In this document: in pieces, positions 44,476 through 55,198 of the stretch | How positions within the stretch are numbered: position 1 is the first letter of the stretch | Layout of the letters: the number at the start of each line of letters is the position of its first letter | NCBI RefSeq assembly: GCF_918797505.1 | Contig: NC_092797.1 | Coordinates: 3,320,288 to 3,384,287 of the forward strand | Reading direction: 5' to 3' | DNA: 64,000 bases | DNA from: Bemisia tabaci | Lineage: Eukaryota; Arthropoda; Insecta; Hemiptera; Aleyrodidae | Translations under genes and position numbers: made by a program | Notes under the pieces: generated by a model | The model's input: only the letters and a program-made list of their open reading frames with translations | Told to the model about the DNA's origin: nothing | Databases searched by the model: none

Positions 44476-44888
44476 TGTGGCGGCGGGTCAATTCACCTAC
44501 GACGTCTAACGACAATCGCGGATGAATTGATCCGTCAAACTCTCACTCAAAAACCGAGAGCTCCGCACCGGCACTTTTCAGCGCCGTTCGTAGCTTCGTG
44601 GATTTGAGCGAGGGCTGCCTAAAATGATTGATGGGGACGATGTAGGATGAAGAAAGAAGAATGTGAAATTTAGCTTCACTTAAAACAACCGAGCATCAAA
44701 TAAACTCTCTCAATAAAACGCTCTCGTCCTTCTCGTCGGGAGGACCTTACCGGACTGCCTGACCACAGTCCGGTCGCGCGCTGGTTGCCCGAGAGCGCAA
44801 CTAGCGGCCCCCTCCCGATCGCCGCTCGGCACCGCGCATGTGCGCCGTTCGGTGCTTCTCCTCTCTAGCGGCAGCGGGGAGTATCACA
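44476..44888 (-). repeat. 5' LTR of the retrotransposon (upstream in element sense)
   Basis: On the minus strand it begins TGTGATACTCCCC and ends CCGCCACA, giving the usual TG...CA termini. It is GC-rich in its first half (CCGCTGCCGCTAGAG and similar) and AT-richer after about 44715. It should hold the promoter; I could not point to a convincing TATA box. AATAAA motifs occur near 44700-44720, but on the strand opposite to gag. Confidence 0.93.
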
Positions 44889-44892
44889 ATAC
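44889..44892. repeat. Target-site duplication, right copy (atac)
   Basis: Matches 40456-40459 exactly and abuts the terminal ACA of the LTR. Confidence 0.85.
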
Positions 44893-45002
44893 GATATTTT
44901 TGTGTGTGGCGGATACCCTCCCCTTTTAAGATATCAACCATCGTAGGAAACTGTCGAATATTTGTAAAAGGTGGATAAAATTTGAAGTAATTCTAATAAT
45001 AA

Positions 45003-45166
45003 ACGGACCGTGTTTAGGAAACTTGTTGGAAATTTGCTTCGTACTATGCAAAAATTCACTGAAATTCGCGCAAAAATCCGCACAACCGTGTTTTGTAAAA
45101 AATTAAATTGCCCAGTTTTTGGCGATAGTCGACGTGGCTTGGTTCCTTTCTACTTAACGCGGTCGT
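45003..45166. mobile_element. MITE family H copy with internal deletion on the left
   Basis: Right arm GACGTGGCTTGGTTCCTTTC then TACTTAACGCGGTC; the interior shares GGAAATTTGCTTCGTACTAT and AATCCGCACAACCGTG with the copy at 2323. Confidence 0.7.
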
Positions 45167-45346
45167 AATGACGTCAATGAATGAAGGTTTGGATTTGATC
45201 GACATGAATTGACCGAATAAAAATGTGAATCGATTGATACCGATTCGATCGGTAAATTATGAAAAAGCCGGTGTCGGTTCGATCGACATGTATCGATCAA
45301 AAAATAAGAATGTGAACCGGTTGACGTGATTGGATGGCAACAGTCG

Positions 45347-45438
45347 TAAATCGACTGAAAAACCTGTAATCGACTGAAAAACCTGTAAATCGACCGATAA
45401 ACCCGTGGATCGATCGATAAACCCACTAATCGATCGAA
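45347..45438. repeat. Short degenerate tandem repeat, about 20-bp period
   Basis: AATCGACTGAAAAACCTGTA and variants (ACCGATAAACCCGTGGATCG, CGATCGATAAACCCACTAAT) repeat about five times. The preceding 150 bp is also rich in GATCGA motifs. Confidence 0.7.
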
Positions 45439-45729
45439 TTTTGTCGATTGAACCGGTGTTGGTTAAATCACGATGATCGAATCCATACCCTTCTCAATGA
45501 TTCCGGCAAAGAAATGAGGATGCTACGTGCATTTCATTGATCGTGCTGTCGAAAACTTACAATAGATTTTTAAACACCCATATGTGTATTTTTGACCCCT
45601 CCCCTTTTTAACGCAGCTTAACGCAGGCTCATGCTCCTCCCCCCTTCCAAAGAGCGTTACGTAATTTATGGACGCTCCCTAACTTACTACGAAGTACATC
45701 AGCGATGGACGTAAAGCCCGGTTGAAAAT

Positions 45730-45983
45730 CTGCCGTGCTATGGAAAAACGCCGTATGAACATTCGAGAGTTGCCAAATCCCCTCCAGTAAAATCTTCATT
45801 TTTAAGGAGAGCTTATGAATATATTCTCTTGAAATTTTAAGGAAATTTAGAGCTTATCTCGAATAAAATTCTCCCAAAAATTGTAAGAAAGATGCTCTGA
45901 GATTGCCCTGAAAATTCGTATCTTGTGAAATAAAATTTGGCAACGCCTGAAGGCTCATACGGTGTTCTTGCTTAGGAAGATAG
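45730..45983. mobile_element. MITE family A, full copy
   Basis: 254 bp, left end CTGCCGTGCTATGG, right inner end GGCAACGCCTGAAGGCTCAT. The terminal bases on the right have drifted (GGAAGATAG). Flanked by aaat on both sides (45726-45729, 45984-45987). Confidence 0.87.
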
Positions 45984-46333
45984 AAATCTTGAAACGCGAG
46001 CGCGGGTTGAGTGAGCGGATTGCCAACTGCAATTAATGATACAATTAATTAAACGAGACGCATGCCTAAAAGAAAACAGGGGTTTTTAAATAAAAAGGAG
46101 CGGGGAGGTACGTACTTATCGAGATTACGGGACGGGGCGTCAGGGATATCCCACCACGGCGGGATCCTCAGAGGGAGAACCGGTGAACAAGTAAATTAAG
46201 TGATTATAATTTACAGCGGCTAAAGCCATCTTCTATCTAAATCCATCTTCTATTTCAAAAGCTTCAAACGTTCCAACCTTGATAAGTCTCGTTTTAATAT
46301 TATTACGTCAGACGGGAGAATGCTCCACCAAGT

Positions 46334-46402
<69 letters not shown>

Positions 46403-47445
46403 CACTCCGGCTTGTTTTTTTCTCCCATGTGCGATCTTTTCAGTGAAATTGAAACCATTCGTCATGTATGAAGTTTATTTTTCACGAGAATTGAGATAGG
46501 ACAAGCGCTTGACATGTGATATTTGCTCTTCTCTTTCTTTTCTAATTTTCGCGGGCCCAAATCTTGTTGGCCACATGGAAAAAGAGATGATATGGACTTT
46601 TCCAATTTATTGCGGTAGTATCCCAATTAATTGTGGAAGTACCCCAATCAGTTGTACTAGTATTCCAATAAATTAGTTCACTAATCCAAATGTTGTGGAC
46701 CTGCCGAAACTTGAGTTGCGTTACTACCAAAATTTAATTAGAAATGTTCATATCATCCAACAACTCTCGGCAGTACCACAACATTTGGGAATAACCCGTA
46801 AAACTTTTTTCCGTGCAGTTAATAAATTCACTCAGTTTTCTTTCTTTTCGACAAATCTTTCCCTAAAATATAAAATCATTAGAATTACGCATAACCCCTG
46901 AGGCGCGAAGAGCTGTAGAAGGGAGGTAGAAGGGGGGGGGGTTAGCTGCGCAGTCTCTTAAAAAGGGGTTTGACGAATTTGGTAGGGGAATTCCAACTGT
47001 TTTCCAAAGCACGAACGATGTTTCTAAAAAAAAAAAGCCTCCAGACAGCGTAATCTCGCGCTGTATAGCATCCCTGGACTTCGTGTTAATTTTAGTCCAG
47101 CAAATAATGGACATGCAGCGAAATATTGAAAAGCTGTTATCAAACCGTCCCAAGCGCTCACTTGTTGCAGCGTCGGCTTTGTCATTTTCAACGGGAGGCT
47201 TCAAAAACGCGTTTGCCTAATTACTTTTTAAGCTCGAGATTGAAGCTCACATTAATCGTATCCTGTTTTTTTGTCTCTTTGTTCCAGGTGAGCTTTTGCG
47301 TCCTACTGATTAGCTGATGGAAATTCACTTATCTCCGGTAATAATTTGACAACGATAATTTTCACATTAGCATGATTTGCTCCACACCCATGCACAGGCA
47401 CACTCACACCTCCTGTGTGTATTCCCTTTACCCTCAAGGGCCGCA
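45984..47445. other. Unassigned DNA with the 64-T run
   Basis: Apart from the T run, 46600-46690 repeats CCCAATTAATTGTGG, CCCCAATCAGTTGTAC and TTCCAATAAATTAG at about 25-bp spacing. No gene recognised. Confidence 0.5.
46335..46398. repeat. Run of 64 T
   Basis: Uninterrupted T homopolymer. No AATAAA lies just upstream on the opposite strand, so it is not obviously a retroposon tail. The exact length may be a sequencing estimate. Confidence 0.9.
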
Positions 47446-47610
47446 TTCATAGTCGTTCATATCATGCGATTTATCAATTGATCTGCCATTTAAAACCCAT
47501 GGAAAAGGATCGATAAACAGGGCTTTCGCAGCGAGCACCTTACTAATCGATTCTTTACCATAGCTTCAAATGAGGAAATATCGATAATCGATATTCACGC
47601 CATGTCACTG
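47446..47610. mobile_element. Family Q-like element, diverged
   Basis: Right end CGATATTCACGCCATGTCAC then TG and inner GATCGATAAACAGGG resemble family Q; the left end is eroded. Confidence 0.5.
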
Positions 47611-49025
47611 CTTCCCGTAGGATGCCTCATATGGTTTACATTGTTACTAAGAGAGGTTTAAGGTGAGCATTATAAAAAGGGCGATTTTTGCAAACCTCAA
47701 GAAAAATTCAGCAGTATAACTTTCGAAATGAGTCCTTGACAGGGATTAGAATGATTTATCACTGTAAAAAATACAAAATACGAGAGAATATGAATCGTGC
47801 TAGTTTTGTAATTTTAGGTAGGTTCGGACCTACCTGAACGTTGGTCAAAAGTATAGCATTTTTTCCTCCGTATTTTTGAATTTGGGAGCAACAAATCATT
47901 GTATTTCCTTCCAAGGATCCATATCCAAATTAATACTACAGAATATCACGTCATTTCTTAGGCAACGTGTTGTCACGAAATAATAGAAATCGCTCCGGCC
48001 GATAGATATGACAAGTTCTTGTAAAGTCAGGGTAAATCTAGAAAAGTCAGGGAATGTAGCCCAACTCTGAAAAGTCTGAGAATGTAACCGTGGGACCTTC
48101 ATCTCGCTGTAGTCAAAACAAATCGCGTTTTTCAATTTTAAGGGACATTTTGTTTAGTTTTTTTGTGAAATTATCTTGATTTTTTATATTTTAATTTTTT
48201 TAAGAGAACAGTTGAAAAGGATAAAAAGTGAAAATCAAGGTTTTTTTTTGGAAATTCATGAAAACTTGTCATTTTGTAAAATTTCAAAACCTAAAAATAT
48301 GGAGAGTTATTTAGTTTATTAATGACTTAGAATTCGTGAGATACGATATGTCGCCGGCCGATGGATTCACTCGCGGAATTGCAACCGAGAAGCGTTCGAG
48401 TTTTTTTTCCAGGCACGCGTCTTTGAGAGTGCGACCAGGAGCTCGGGAAAGGGTTGAGCAACCGCAAACGTGAACAACCCCTCAGATGACGAAGGGGATG
48501 ATGAGAGTCCGAGCTCAAAGGTGGTTATTTTTCGGAATCATTCGAACGCCCCGCCGTAAGTGGAAAAACATAATGCAAATGAAGATGAGGCTCAAAGAGG
48601 CCGCGCGCACTCTCGCCTTTGCTCTCGCCGCTCCGGAATGAAAGCACCGCCACGTTAAGTGAAAAACCGCGTAAGTTCAACGGGTACTGAGCGGAGCTTC
48701 GCGTTTTTTAAAGGACAACAGGGTATGGGGTTGCAAATGAGGCGAGGGTGTGAGGAGCAGACCTAAGTCGTTCACGAGTACGCGGCTCAAGATGAGTGAT
48801 TAAGGATCAGACGCCTATGATTTGTGTCATGAGCTTCGGTCGTAATTTGCGATCAACTTGACGAATGGAAAATTGAAAAAAATTGAAAACGTCCTAAGTG
48901 CCGTCAGATGGGACTGAGATTTCTCCCTAAGCAGCATTTTCCAACAGAACAATTATGCGATATTTTGAAAAGTCGCGATTTCTTTTATGATTTTTTGGCG
49001 ATCAAATCGCGAGAATCATCAACAC
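47611..49025. other. Unassigned DNA
   Basis: 48010-48080 repeats AAAGTCAGGG/AAAGTCTGAG motifs. No gene recognised. Confidence 0.5.
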
Positions 49026-49303
49026 CTGCGGGCCGATAATTGAAATCGATAGACAAAGCGATGGACAAAGAAGACATAGGGAGTATGGAGCGATCGTATT
49101 GGTTGAAATGGGTGGTTTCTATAGACTAAAGGAGAAAATGATCGACTAACTATCGGGTCGCTCGTGGGTTGCCGTTACTTTGTCTATTACCTACCTCCTT
49201 TGTCCATTGCAACCACCTGCTTCCACCAATGGGATCCCTCTATATCTCTTTTGGCTTCTTTGTCTATAGCTTTGTCTATCAATTTCAATAATCGGCCCGC
49301 TGG
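49026..49303. mobile_element. MITE family I copy
   Basis: Foldback with ends GCGGGCCGATAATTGAAATC and CAATTTCAATAATCGGCCCG; arms rich in GTCTAT and its complement ATAGAC. Confidence 0.82.
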
Positions 49304-50155
49304 GCGATTATCCTCAATCTTGTTGCAATTTTATTTCCCTGAAATCAAGTTCGATAAAATCGAAATTATATCTCAATTTATCACGATTTTTTTTCCCGAT
49401 ATCAGCAGAATATTCTGCTACCCTTGTATTTTAACACACACACACGTATTTTTTATAACTCGTATATACTTGTCTGATCTAAAAACCAAGGATATTTTCA
49501 TTCTCAACCCACCAGGTAGTTTAAATATTTAATGTCCAAATAAGTCAACATTCCGACCCTGCCACCACCTCATTTTAAAAAGCGAACATGTCGCATAGTG
49601 TGTTATTTCATACCTCATCCAGAGGTTCATTTCTAAGAGTGTGCAAAATCACAAGGAATTACTAGAACCCTGACTGACCCTCTCGCCTCATCGGGGTGGC
49701 ATCGATTTTCCATGAAGCGAACGACCGGACGAGGACGGGGTGGCTCGGGTGGCGAAAGTTCCGAAGTTGGGTGGCTCGTTGGAAATTAAAACAGCACAGG
49801 TTAAGCGTGTCTCGGTGACCGGGGCTTGAGGAGGCCGGGCCGGGCGCTCAACTTTTCTCATTTCACTCCATTCACAAGTTTCAATTTCACGGCGCGGAAA
49901 ATTCAGTCCTCTTTATCCGTATTGAGTCGCTAAATCGACCGCTCGGCCGCAAACCGGACCGGACCAGACCGGACCCGGCGCCCAACTCTTTTGAGGTTTC
50001 GTCGCCAGGAAAACTAATATTGAAATTCCTAATATCGCCCACGCGCTGCCAAATCCCCGGAGCTTTCTCGTCCATGTCGGTTGTTCATTCGGCAGGAATG
50101 AAGTGATTCTGACGTTGCGTTCGGGTGAACGCCGCGGCAAACGGATAAACCAACA
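49304..50155. other. Unassigned DNA
   Basis: Short (CA)n at 49435-49445. 49945-49980 repeats CGGACCGGACC/AGACCGGACC. No gene recognised. Confidence 0.5.
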
Positions 50156-50163
50156 TGTATACT

Positions 50164-50435
50164 CAGGGTTGCACGAAACGTATGAAAGACTGGAAATTTC
50201 AGTGAAATATTTCATAAAGTTTTACGAGGCTGTGAAATATTTCATATTTTTCAGGGGCTAGAGTATGCAACCTAACTCGAACACACAAAAATAGAAGAAA
50301 GTCACAATGTTTACTTTTTGCGAAACATGAACATGAACCGGTGTTTTTCAATATCTTTCATCAATTTACGAAATTTCATGAAATATTTCTTGGAAAATTT
50401 CAAGATTTTATTTTTCATGAAATTTTGCCACCCTG
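50164..50435. mobile_element. hAT-like element with 8-bp target duplication
   Basis: 272 bp, left CAGGGTTGCACGAAACG, right AAATTTTGCCACCCTG. tgtatact flanks both sides exactly (50156-50163, 50436-50443). The interior repeats TGAAATATTTCAT, itself palindromic. Confidence 0.86.
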
Positions 50436-50441
50436 TGTATA

Positions 50442-50698
50442 CTGCCGTGTCAAGGAAGCACGACGTATGAACGTGCAAGAGTTTTCGAATTTCCTCCAGT
50501 CGAATGTTTATTTTTGGAGAATACCTCGCATTTTTTTTTTAAATTACAATCCTCAGTTATTTTATATCGAATTTAAAGTAAAATTGTCTGAAAGTTTGAA
50601 GAAAAACATTTCAAATTTTCTCAGTAAATTTACTTTGTATCGAAGGATGTATGACAATATCTGAAGGCTCTTACGGTGTTTTTTCTCACCACGGTAAG
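50442..50698. mobile_element. MITE family A, full copy
   Basis: Left end CTGCCGTGTCAAGG, right end TACGGTGTTTTTTCTCACCA. Its left edge abuts the hAT-like element at 50164-50435, whose 8-bp target duplication includes the first two bases of this copy, so this copy was there first. Confidence 0.82.
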
Positions 50699-51154
50699 AT
50701 ATTAGTGTGACCGAATTTAACGTTCTCCTCAACCTCCCTCCCCCTAGAGCGTTACGTATTTTACGAACAACCTCAAACAGTATATTTGAACTTGCAGGTT
50801 TGTTTTCTTGAAACAAGGCAACATACGGAGGTTCGTCGACCCGGGATTTTTGGGTTACGGTTGTGCATTCAAAAACCATACTGCCCGCGCTCGCAACAAA
50901 GCAGAAGCTCACTTGAAACAACCCTCTATGAATTGCCGGTCATTCACGAGCAATCTCCGAGCGCACTGCGACCCCCGGCCATACGTGACGTCATGCCGTC
51001 CGTGATTTTCAATGCGCGCTCCTCCACGCTACGTGACCGAAACGTCAAGCAGGGAGGTCGCGACGTCAACGGCCGGACTCCGCCACGGAAACCCGGAAAT
51101 TCGATACCGAAAACCCCGAACTGGCAACGTGTATCCCACTTTACCTGATTAAAC

Positions 51155-51196
51155 CCGCCGGCTGATTATTGAAATCAGTAGACACAGCATTTGCCA
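51155..51196. mobile_element. MITE family I fragment
   Basis: CCGCCGGCTGATTATTGAAA then TCAGTAGACACAGCAT matches the left end of family I. Confidence 0.5.
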
Positions 51197-52004
51197 TACA
51201 GAATTTAGAAAATGAAATTTCCTGAAATCCCCCTGATTTCCCTGACACACTTGAATAGAATTCCCTGAAAATTGCAGATATGTCACATGTTTAAAAAAAC
51301 ATACTTCCAGATATTTTTCGGGCAAAATTTGTTGTTCAAAGTGACGAATCCCTTCTAAAAAGCAAATAAAGGTGAATTAACAAGTTTTCCCTGATATTCA
51401 TGTCATTTTTTCTGACATTTTCGTCATTTTCCCTGCATTTCCAAGTTTTCCCTGACTTTTTAAATTTCCCTGCTATTCCCGGTTTTCCCGGGATACCCTG
51501 ACTGTGGCAACCTTGGATAGCGAGAATTTTATTGCATCTGCAATTGGTTGTGTAATTCCTACAATTAAAATTTTATTTGGACCTTTACGTAATTGTAAGT
51601 AACCAATCATTTTTCGTTCTAATAATTAATGTAAAAAAGCCGCTTTCCGGGCGGGCGCGTGAAAATGTGGAAGGAAGGAAAATTTTAAGGGGCCGAAAGT
51701 CGGAAATCAAAGGAAAACAAGAGAAAAACGTCATCTTTTTTTCAGATTGGTGGGAAATTTTGTTGAAAACCGATGAGAAAATTGTGGAAAGCCGGCCGGC
51801 GGGCGCGTGAAAATGTGGAAGCTTGGAAGATTCTGCACCCCTGACTGTTTGTAGAATGCCTATGTATACGATCCTTAGGGAAAGACTTTCGGTTTTTTGG
51901 TTTTTTTTTTCGTTTTGTTCTGTTCATATTCAGCTCCAACTGAAACAACATGTAGCAACGAGTGGTAGAAGGATAGGAGGGGGTGTGTGGTGGGGAGGGT
52001 GAGG

Positions 52005-52026
52005 GTGGTGGTGGTGGTGGTGGTGG
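52005..52026. repeat. (TGG)n microsatellite
   Basis: Seven perfect TGG units inside a longer G/T-rich tract from about 51970. Confidence 0.85.
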
Positions 52027-52121
52027 AAAAATGAATCAATCAGTGGGTCCTTCATTAGCATGAGCCACCATCCGCGGCGCAGTATCAATATTCAATGACA
52101 ACAACAAACGATGGCCGCCGC

Positions 52122-52357
52122 CGCACACTGGACCCAGTCAATCAGAGAGGTCGCTCGTGCAATGTGTAACCAAAACTGAAAATTTTGATGTTTATTTCCT
52201 CACTTTTTAAATTTTAAGGAGTGTTTCCACAAGAAAATACAACGAGGAAACCAATAGAACCACTGTAAGAACCTCACAATTTGGTATAAACGGAGTTAAA
52301 GCTTTTAAAGTTTCCAAATTTTGTCCGACCTCTCCTATTGACTCAATCCACTGTGCG
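52122..52357. mobile_element. MITE family N copy
   Basis: CGCACACTGGACCCAGTCAA at the left and TTGACTCAATCCACTGTGCG at the right; interior GAGGAAACCAATAGAACCAC. Confidence 0.77.
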
Positions 52358-52564
52358 CCGCCGCGTAATTAAAGTCCTCTCATATTTTTAGCCGCTCCCG
52401 TTTTCAATCACACCAAGCCGCGCGGCTAAAGCTTGGGGTTGCTCTGTTTTGTGTCAAAAGGCAACCATTTCTCATCGTTTTCCTGGTACTTCTATACCGT
52501 TTGACAAACTTTCACCGAGAAAAAAGTGCGGTATGAAGATACTGAACTTCGGTTCATATTGCGG

Positions 52565-52666
52565 GACTATATATTTTTGGATTTAAGAACTACAATTTCT
52601 GGCCCAATTTAGAAAGAACGAATGTACTATTAGTCTCCCTATGCACATAGATTTGTTTAAGGATAG
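52565..52666. mobile_element. MITE family B copy, right end missing
   Basis: TTAAGAACTACAATTTCTGG and CTATTAGTCTCCCTATGCAC follow the family order; the element stops where the foldback at 52669 begins. Confidence 0.55.
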
Positions 52667-52668
52667 CA

Positions 52669-52857
52669 TAACATCAAAGTTGTGAGGATTCTTTGATTTA
52701 TATCGGAAACTCCCATGAGGGACATCGCTGATTGCCTCAATGTGTAAGAGAAAGAGCGTTATAAAATCTTTCTCTTACAGAATTCAGTCAGTGATTGCCG
52801 TCCGCTATAGTGGTTTCTGATATAAATTTCAACGATTCTTCACAAACTTGATGTCAC
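52669..52857. mobile_element. Foldback element of about 189 bp
   Basis: TAACATCAAAGTTGTGAGGA pairs with TTCACAAACTTGATGTCA; TTTATATCGGAAACTCCCAT with GTGGTTTCTGATATAAATTT; AAAGATTTTATAACGC-type centre. Confidence 0.72.
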
Positions 52858-53531
52858 ACTACTCACTACTCAGTATGAATGCTGTTACACGTAATGGATC
52901 AGGTTCCTGCGGCATCAATTCGCACTTTACGATAACTATTGCTGCTCGAAGACAAACCGTGAAGAAGCACAACTTATAAGTGGTGGATCTCGTCCTTTAT
53001 CACTAAGAATGACCTTAAGCAGGAGTTAAAATTCTCAGAGCAGCGCTTGGATGCAACTATTCGTGTTTATGGGATACACGGGTTGCATGCGTGAAAATTG
53101 CAGGAGATTTTCAATGAACAATACACAACATGATTACAAAATGTGTATATTACACACACATGTATTGTGTATCACGCATGATACACAATATGATTTTACA
53201 CTACTAAAAATCGTTCAACAATTCCGTTCAAGGGATGTATGATATCCCTCTCTGGGTCAAATTGTTTCATTAACTCAATGGAAATAATTATTGTTAAGAG
53301 CAGCATTTTCCCAGTTCAGTCAATACGGATTATTCTCATTAAAACTACCCCATACTCTAATAATTTAAAGTTTGCGCTCTGAGTCATGACTCATGACACA
53401 GCACATTTAACACAAGTTAATAAAAAACCCAAATAATAAACCAAAAACTAACAAACAAATACATTTCCCCCCGCCGACCGTACAATAACTTCCGAACTCA
53501 CGGGCTTCAGTGTCGGCAGCAGAGAACTCAT
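52858..53531. other. Unassigned DNA
   Basis: Holds a K-like fragment (53041-53110). 53110-53200 repeats AATACACAACATGATT and related words. No gene. Confidence 0.45.
53041..53110 (+). repeat. Fragment related to arrays K
   Basis: CTTGGATGCAACTATTCGTG then GGGTTGCATGCGTGAAAATT resembles the K unit start and its GTTGCGTGCACGAAATTG part. Confidence 0.45.
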
Positions 53532-53784
53532 GTGTGGTGCAAAGGAAGAACGCTTTATGAGCATTCGAGAGTTGCCAAATTTTTTCCGATAAAATGTTTA
53601 TTTTTGAGGAATGTTACGAATATTTTCCTTTGAAATTTTCAGGAACTTTAGATGAAATTGCGAACAAAATTATCTGAAAAGTCGGAAGGAAAATTTTCAC
53701 AAGTTTACCAGGAAATCCGTGTTTTATCAAAGAAAATTTGGCAACGCCTGAAGGGCCATACGGCGTTTTTCCTTAGCACGGCAG
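53532..53784. mobile_element. MITE family A, full copy
   Basis: 253 bp with a well preserved right half (GGCAACGCCTGAAGGGCCAT through TTAGCACGGCAG) and a drifted left tip. Flanks tcat and acat match at three of four bases. Its interior closely resembles that of the copy at 6198-6450. Confidence 0.85.
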
Positions 53785-54107
53785 ACATCATCCTCGCCCC
53801 ACTTGTTGAGCTCGACAAGCGAGAAAAAAAGCTGAACGGAATTTTTTCGCAAAGGCCCCGCCGACGTCGGACCTCGCCGGACTCTCGCGTTTGCGGGGGC
53901 AGGAGGGGTGGTTGGGGGTGGCGAGGGGCAAACTAGCATCATTTCATCGCGCTAACATCATAACTCAAATTTAAATGAGTGCGTCTGGTTTTTTATGGCC
54001 CGGTAGACACCAGACAATCATCGGGCATCCCTTTATGCAAACATTCCCTTTGTTTATAACGCTCTGTCGTTTCGTTTCACTCGAAATCGGGATTAAGCGC
54101 CAGCTCC

Positions 54108-54927
54108 GCACAGTAGATCGAGTCTACGGGAGAGGCTGGACACAATTTGGAAAATTTAAAAGCTTATAACTCCGTTTATGCCAAATTTTAAGGCTCTGAA
54201 AGTGGTCCCATTGGTTTCCTTGTGAAATTTTCAGTTAGAAACTACCCTTTAAATTGAAAATATGACGAAATAACACAGAGAAAAAAAAGGAGGTGTTTGC
54301 ATCTTGAGGTTTGTTTACCCTGTGACGTAGGTCGGTACAACCTGGCCAAAGAAATCCGGAATTTGAAATATGAAAAACGGACCATTATGTCCCATTTTTT
54401 TTGCTGGAATCAACTCATGATATAATTTCAAGCACTTTTTATAGCATGACTTTTTTCCATAAATTACACCATTTCAAAGGTAATCGATGATAAAAGTCGC
54501 TGTGCTGACTTACGTCATCAAAAAAATTCCAAGATGCCCGAAATGCAAACAAATGCAAACTAACATTGAATGTCATATGCATAATTGAACATAAGTTACT
54601 ATGACTCTCCAATTTCTGTTTTTTTGACGCTTAGAACATATTTTAACATGGTTATACCCTCAAAACGGGACGAGTCGATATAAAAGTTGTTGTTATAAGA
54701 AATACGTATTTTTAATTAACTTACAAATTATTCTCAGTTACAGTCGAACATTGATAGAAAAACATATTGAAACAAAAAGTCAACAGTTACGAGTTTTTAG
54801 AGACAAAATAAGTGGGAACCTCACAACCTTTCCCGCTCCCTTTTGAATGACGAAATAAATATTAAAATTCGCTGTTTTAGTCGAAAATTTCATGTCCGAC
54901 CTCTCTAAATGACTCGATCCACTGTAC
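54108..54927. mobile_element. MITE family N copy split by a 573-bp insertion
   Basis: Left part 54108-54273 (GCACAGTAGATCGAGTCTAC, then CATTGGTTTCCTTGTGAAAT) and right part 54847-54927 (CGCTGTTTTAGTCGAAAATT, TGACTCGATCCACTGTAC) rejoin into a normal N element of about 235 bp. Confidence 0.75.
54274..54846. mobile_element. Unclassified insertion with 12-bp flanking duplication
   Basis: Bounded by the same 12 bases, atgacgaaataa, at 54262-54273 and 54847-54858. No inverted termini: it begins CACAGAGAAAAAAAAGGAGG and ends CCCGCTCCCTTTTGA. A duplication this long, with an A-rich stretch near one end, fits target-primed retroposition of a SINE-like or truncated LINE-like sequence (inference). No coding frame of note. 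Confidence 0.6.
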
Positions 54928-54993
54928 TCCGAGCGGCGAACGCCTTTCGTCGCTTCGTCCCGCTAAAACCGCGTAACGAACTGTAAGGATCAC

Positions 54994-55029
54994 GGGAGGA
55001 TACGTCGTTTTTTCCTCAGCGCGGAGGCA
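54994..55029 (-). mobile_element. MITE family A, short right-end fragment
   Basis: GGAGGATACGTCGTTTTTTC then CTCAGCGCGGAGG matches the last 35 bp of family A with several changes. Confidence 0.45.
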
Positions 55030-55151
55030 TATTGCTGTCCGTCACCGCGCTAATGAAAACATTTCATCAACTTGTCCGAACATCGATTGTTCCACGAGGT
55101 TTTTTGTTCGCCAACCACGCGCGGTGTCCGTTTCAAACGACTCGATTCGCT

Positions 55152-55155
<4 letters not shown>

Positions 55156-55196
<41 letters not shown>
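55156..55196. repeat. Run of 41 T
   Basis: T homopolymer in otherwise unassigned DNA. Confidence 0.9.

Positions 55197-55198
<2 letters not shown>

Larger units (their letters stand above)
40460..44888 (-). mobile_element. LTR retrotransposon, gag-only, probably non-autonomous and recent
   Basis: Two direct 413-bp LTRs (40460-40872 and 44476-44888) enclose a 3.6-kb interior. I aligned the LTRs by eye and found one difference (A at 40627, T at 44643). The 4-bp sequence atac occurs immediately outside both ends (40456-40459 and 44889-44892), as expected of a target-site duplication. Orientation is minus: gag reads that way, a TGG-starting primer-binding-like sequence abuts the 44476 LTR, and a purine-rich stretch abuts the 40872 end. 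The interior has Gag but no protease, reverse transcriptase or integrase, so mobility would depend on proteins from a related full-length element (inference). Superfamily is unproven; the Gag layout and 4-bp duplication fit Ty3/gypsy-like elements better than Copia. Confidence 0.93.
44893..45729. other. DNA right of the LTR element
   Basis: Holds a family H copy (45003-45166), a 20-bp-period repeat and the AGCGTTACGTAATTTATGG motif at about 45653. No gene. Confidence 0.45.
50699..52121. other. Unassigned DNA with a CCCTGA-rich stretch
   Basis: 51205-51515 repeats TTTCCCTGA-type words at least ten times and closes with GGGATACCCTGACTGTGGCA, probably a repeat of its own. GGCGGGCGCGTGAAAATGTGG occurs twice, at about 51650 and 51799. 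G/T microsatellite at 51970-52026. Confidence 0.5.

Noticed and set aside
40460..44888. LTR element read in the plus orientation, because AATAAA motifs occur on that strand of the LTR
   Set aside because: Plus orientation would put a non-TGG sequence at the primer-binding position and a pyrimidine-rich sequence at the polypurine position; gag is on the minus strand.
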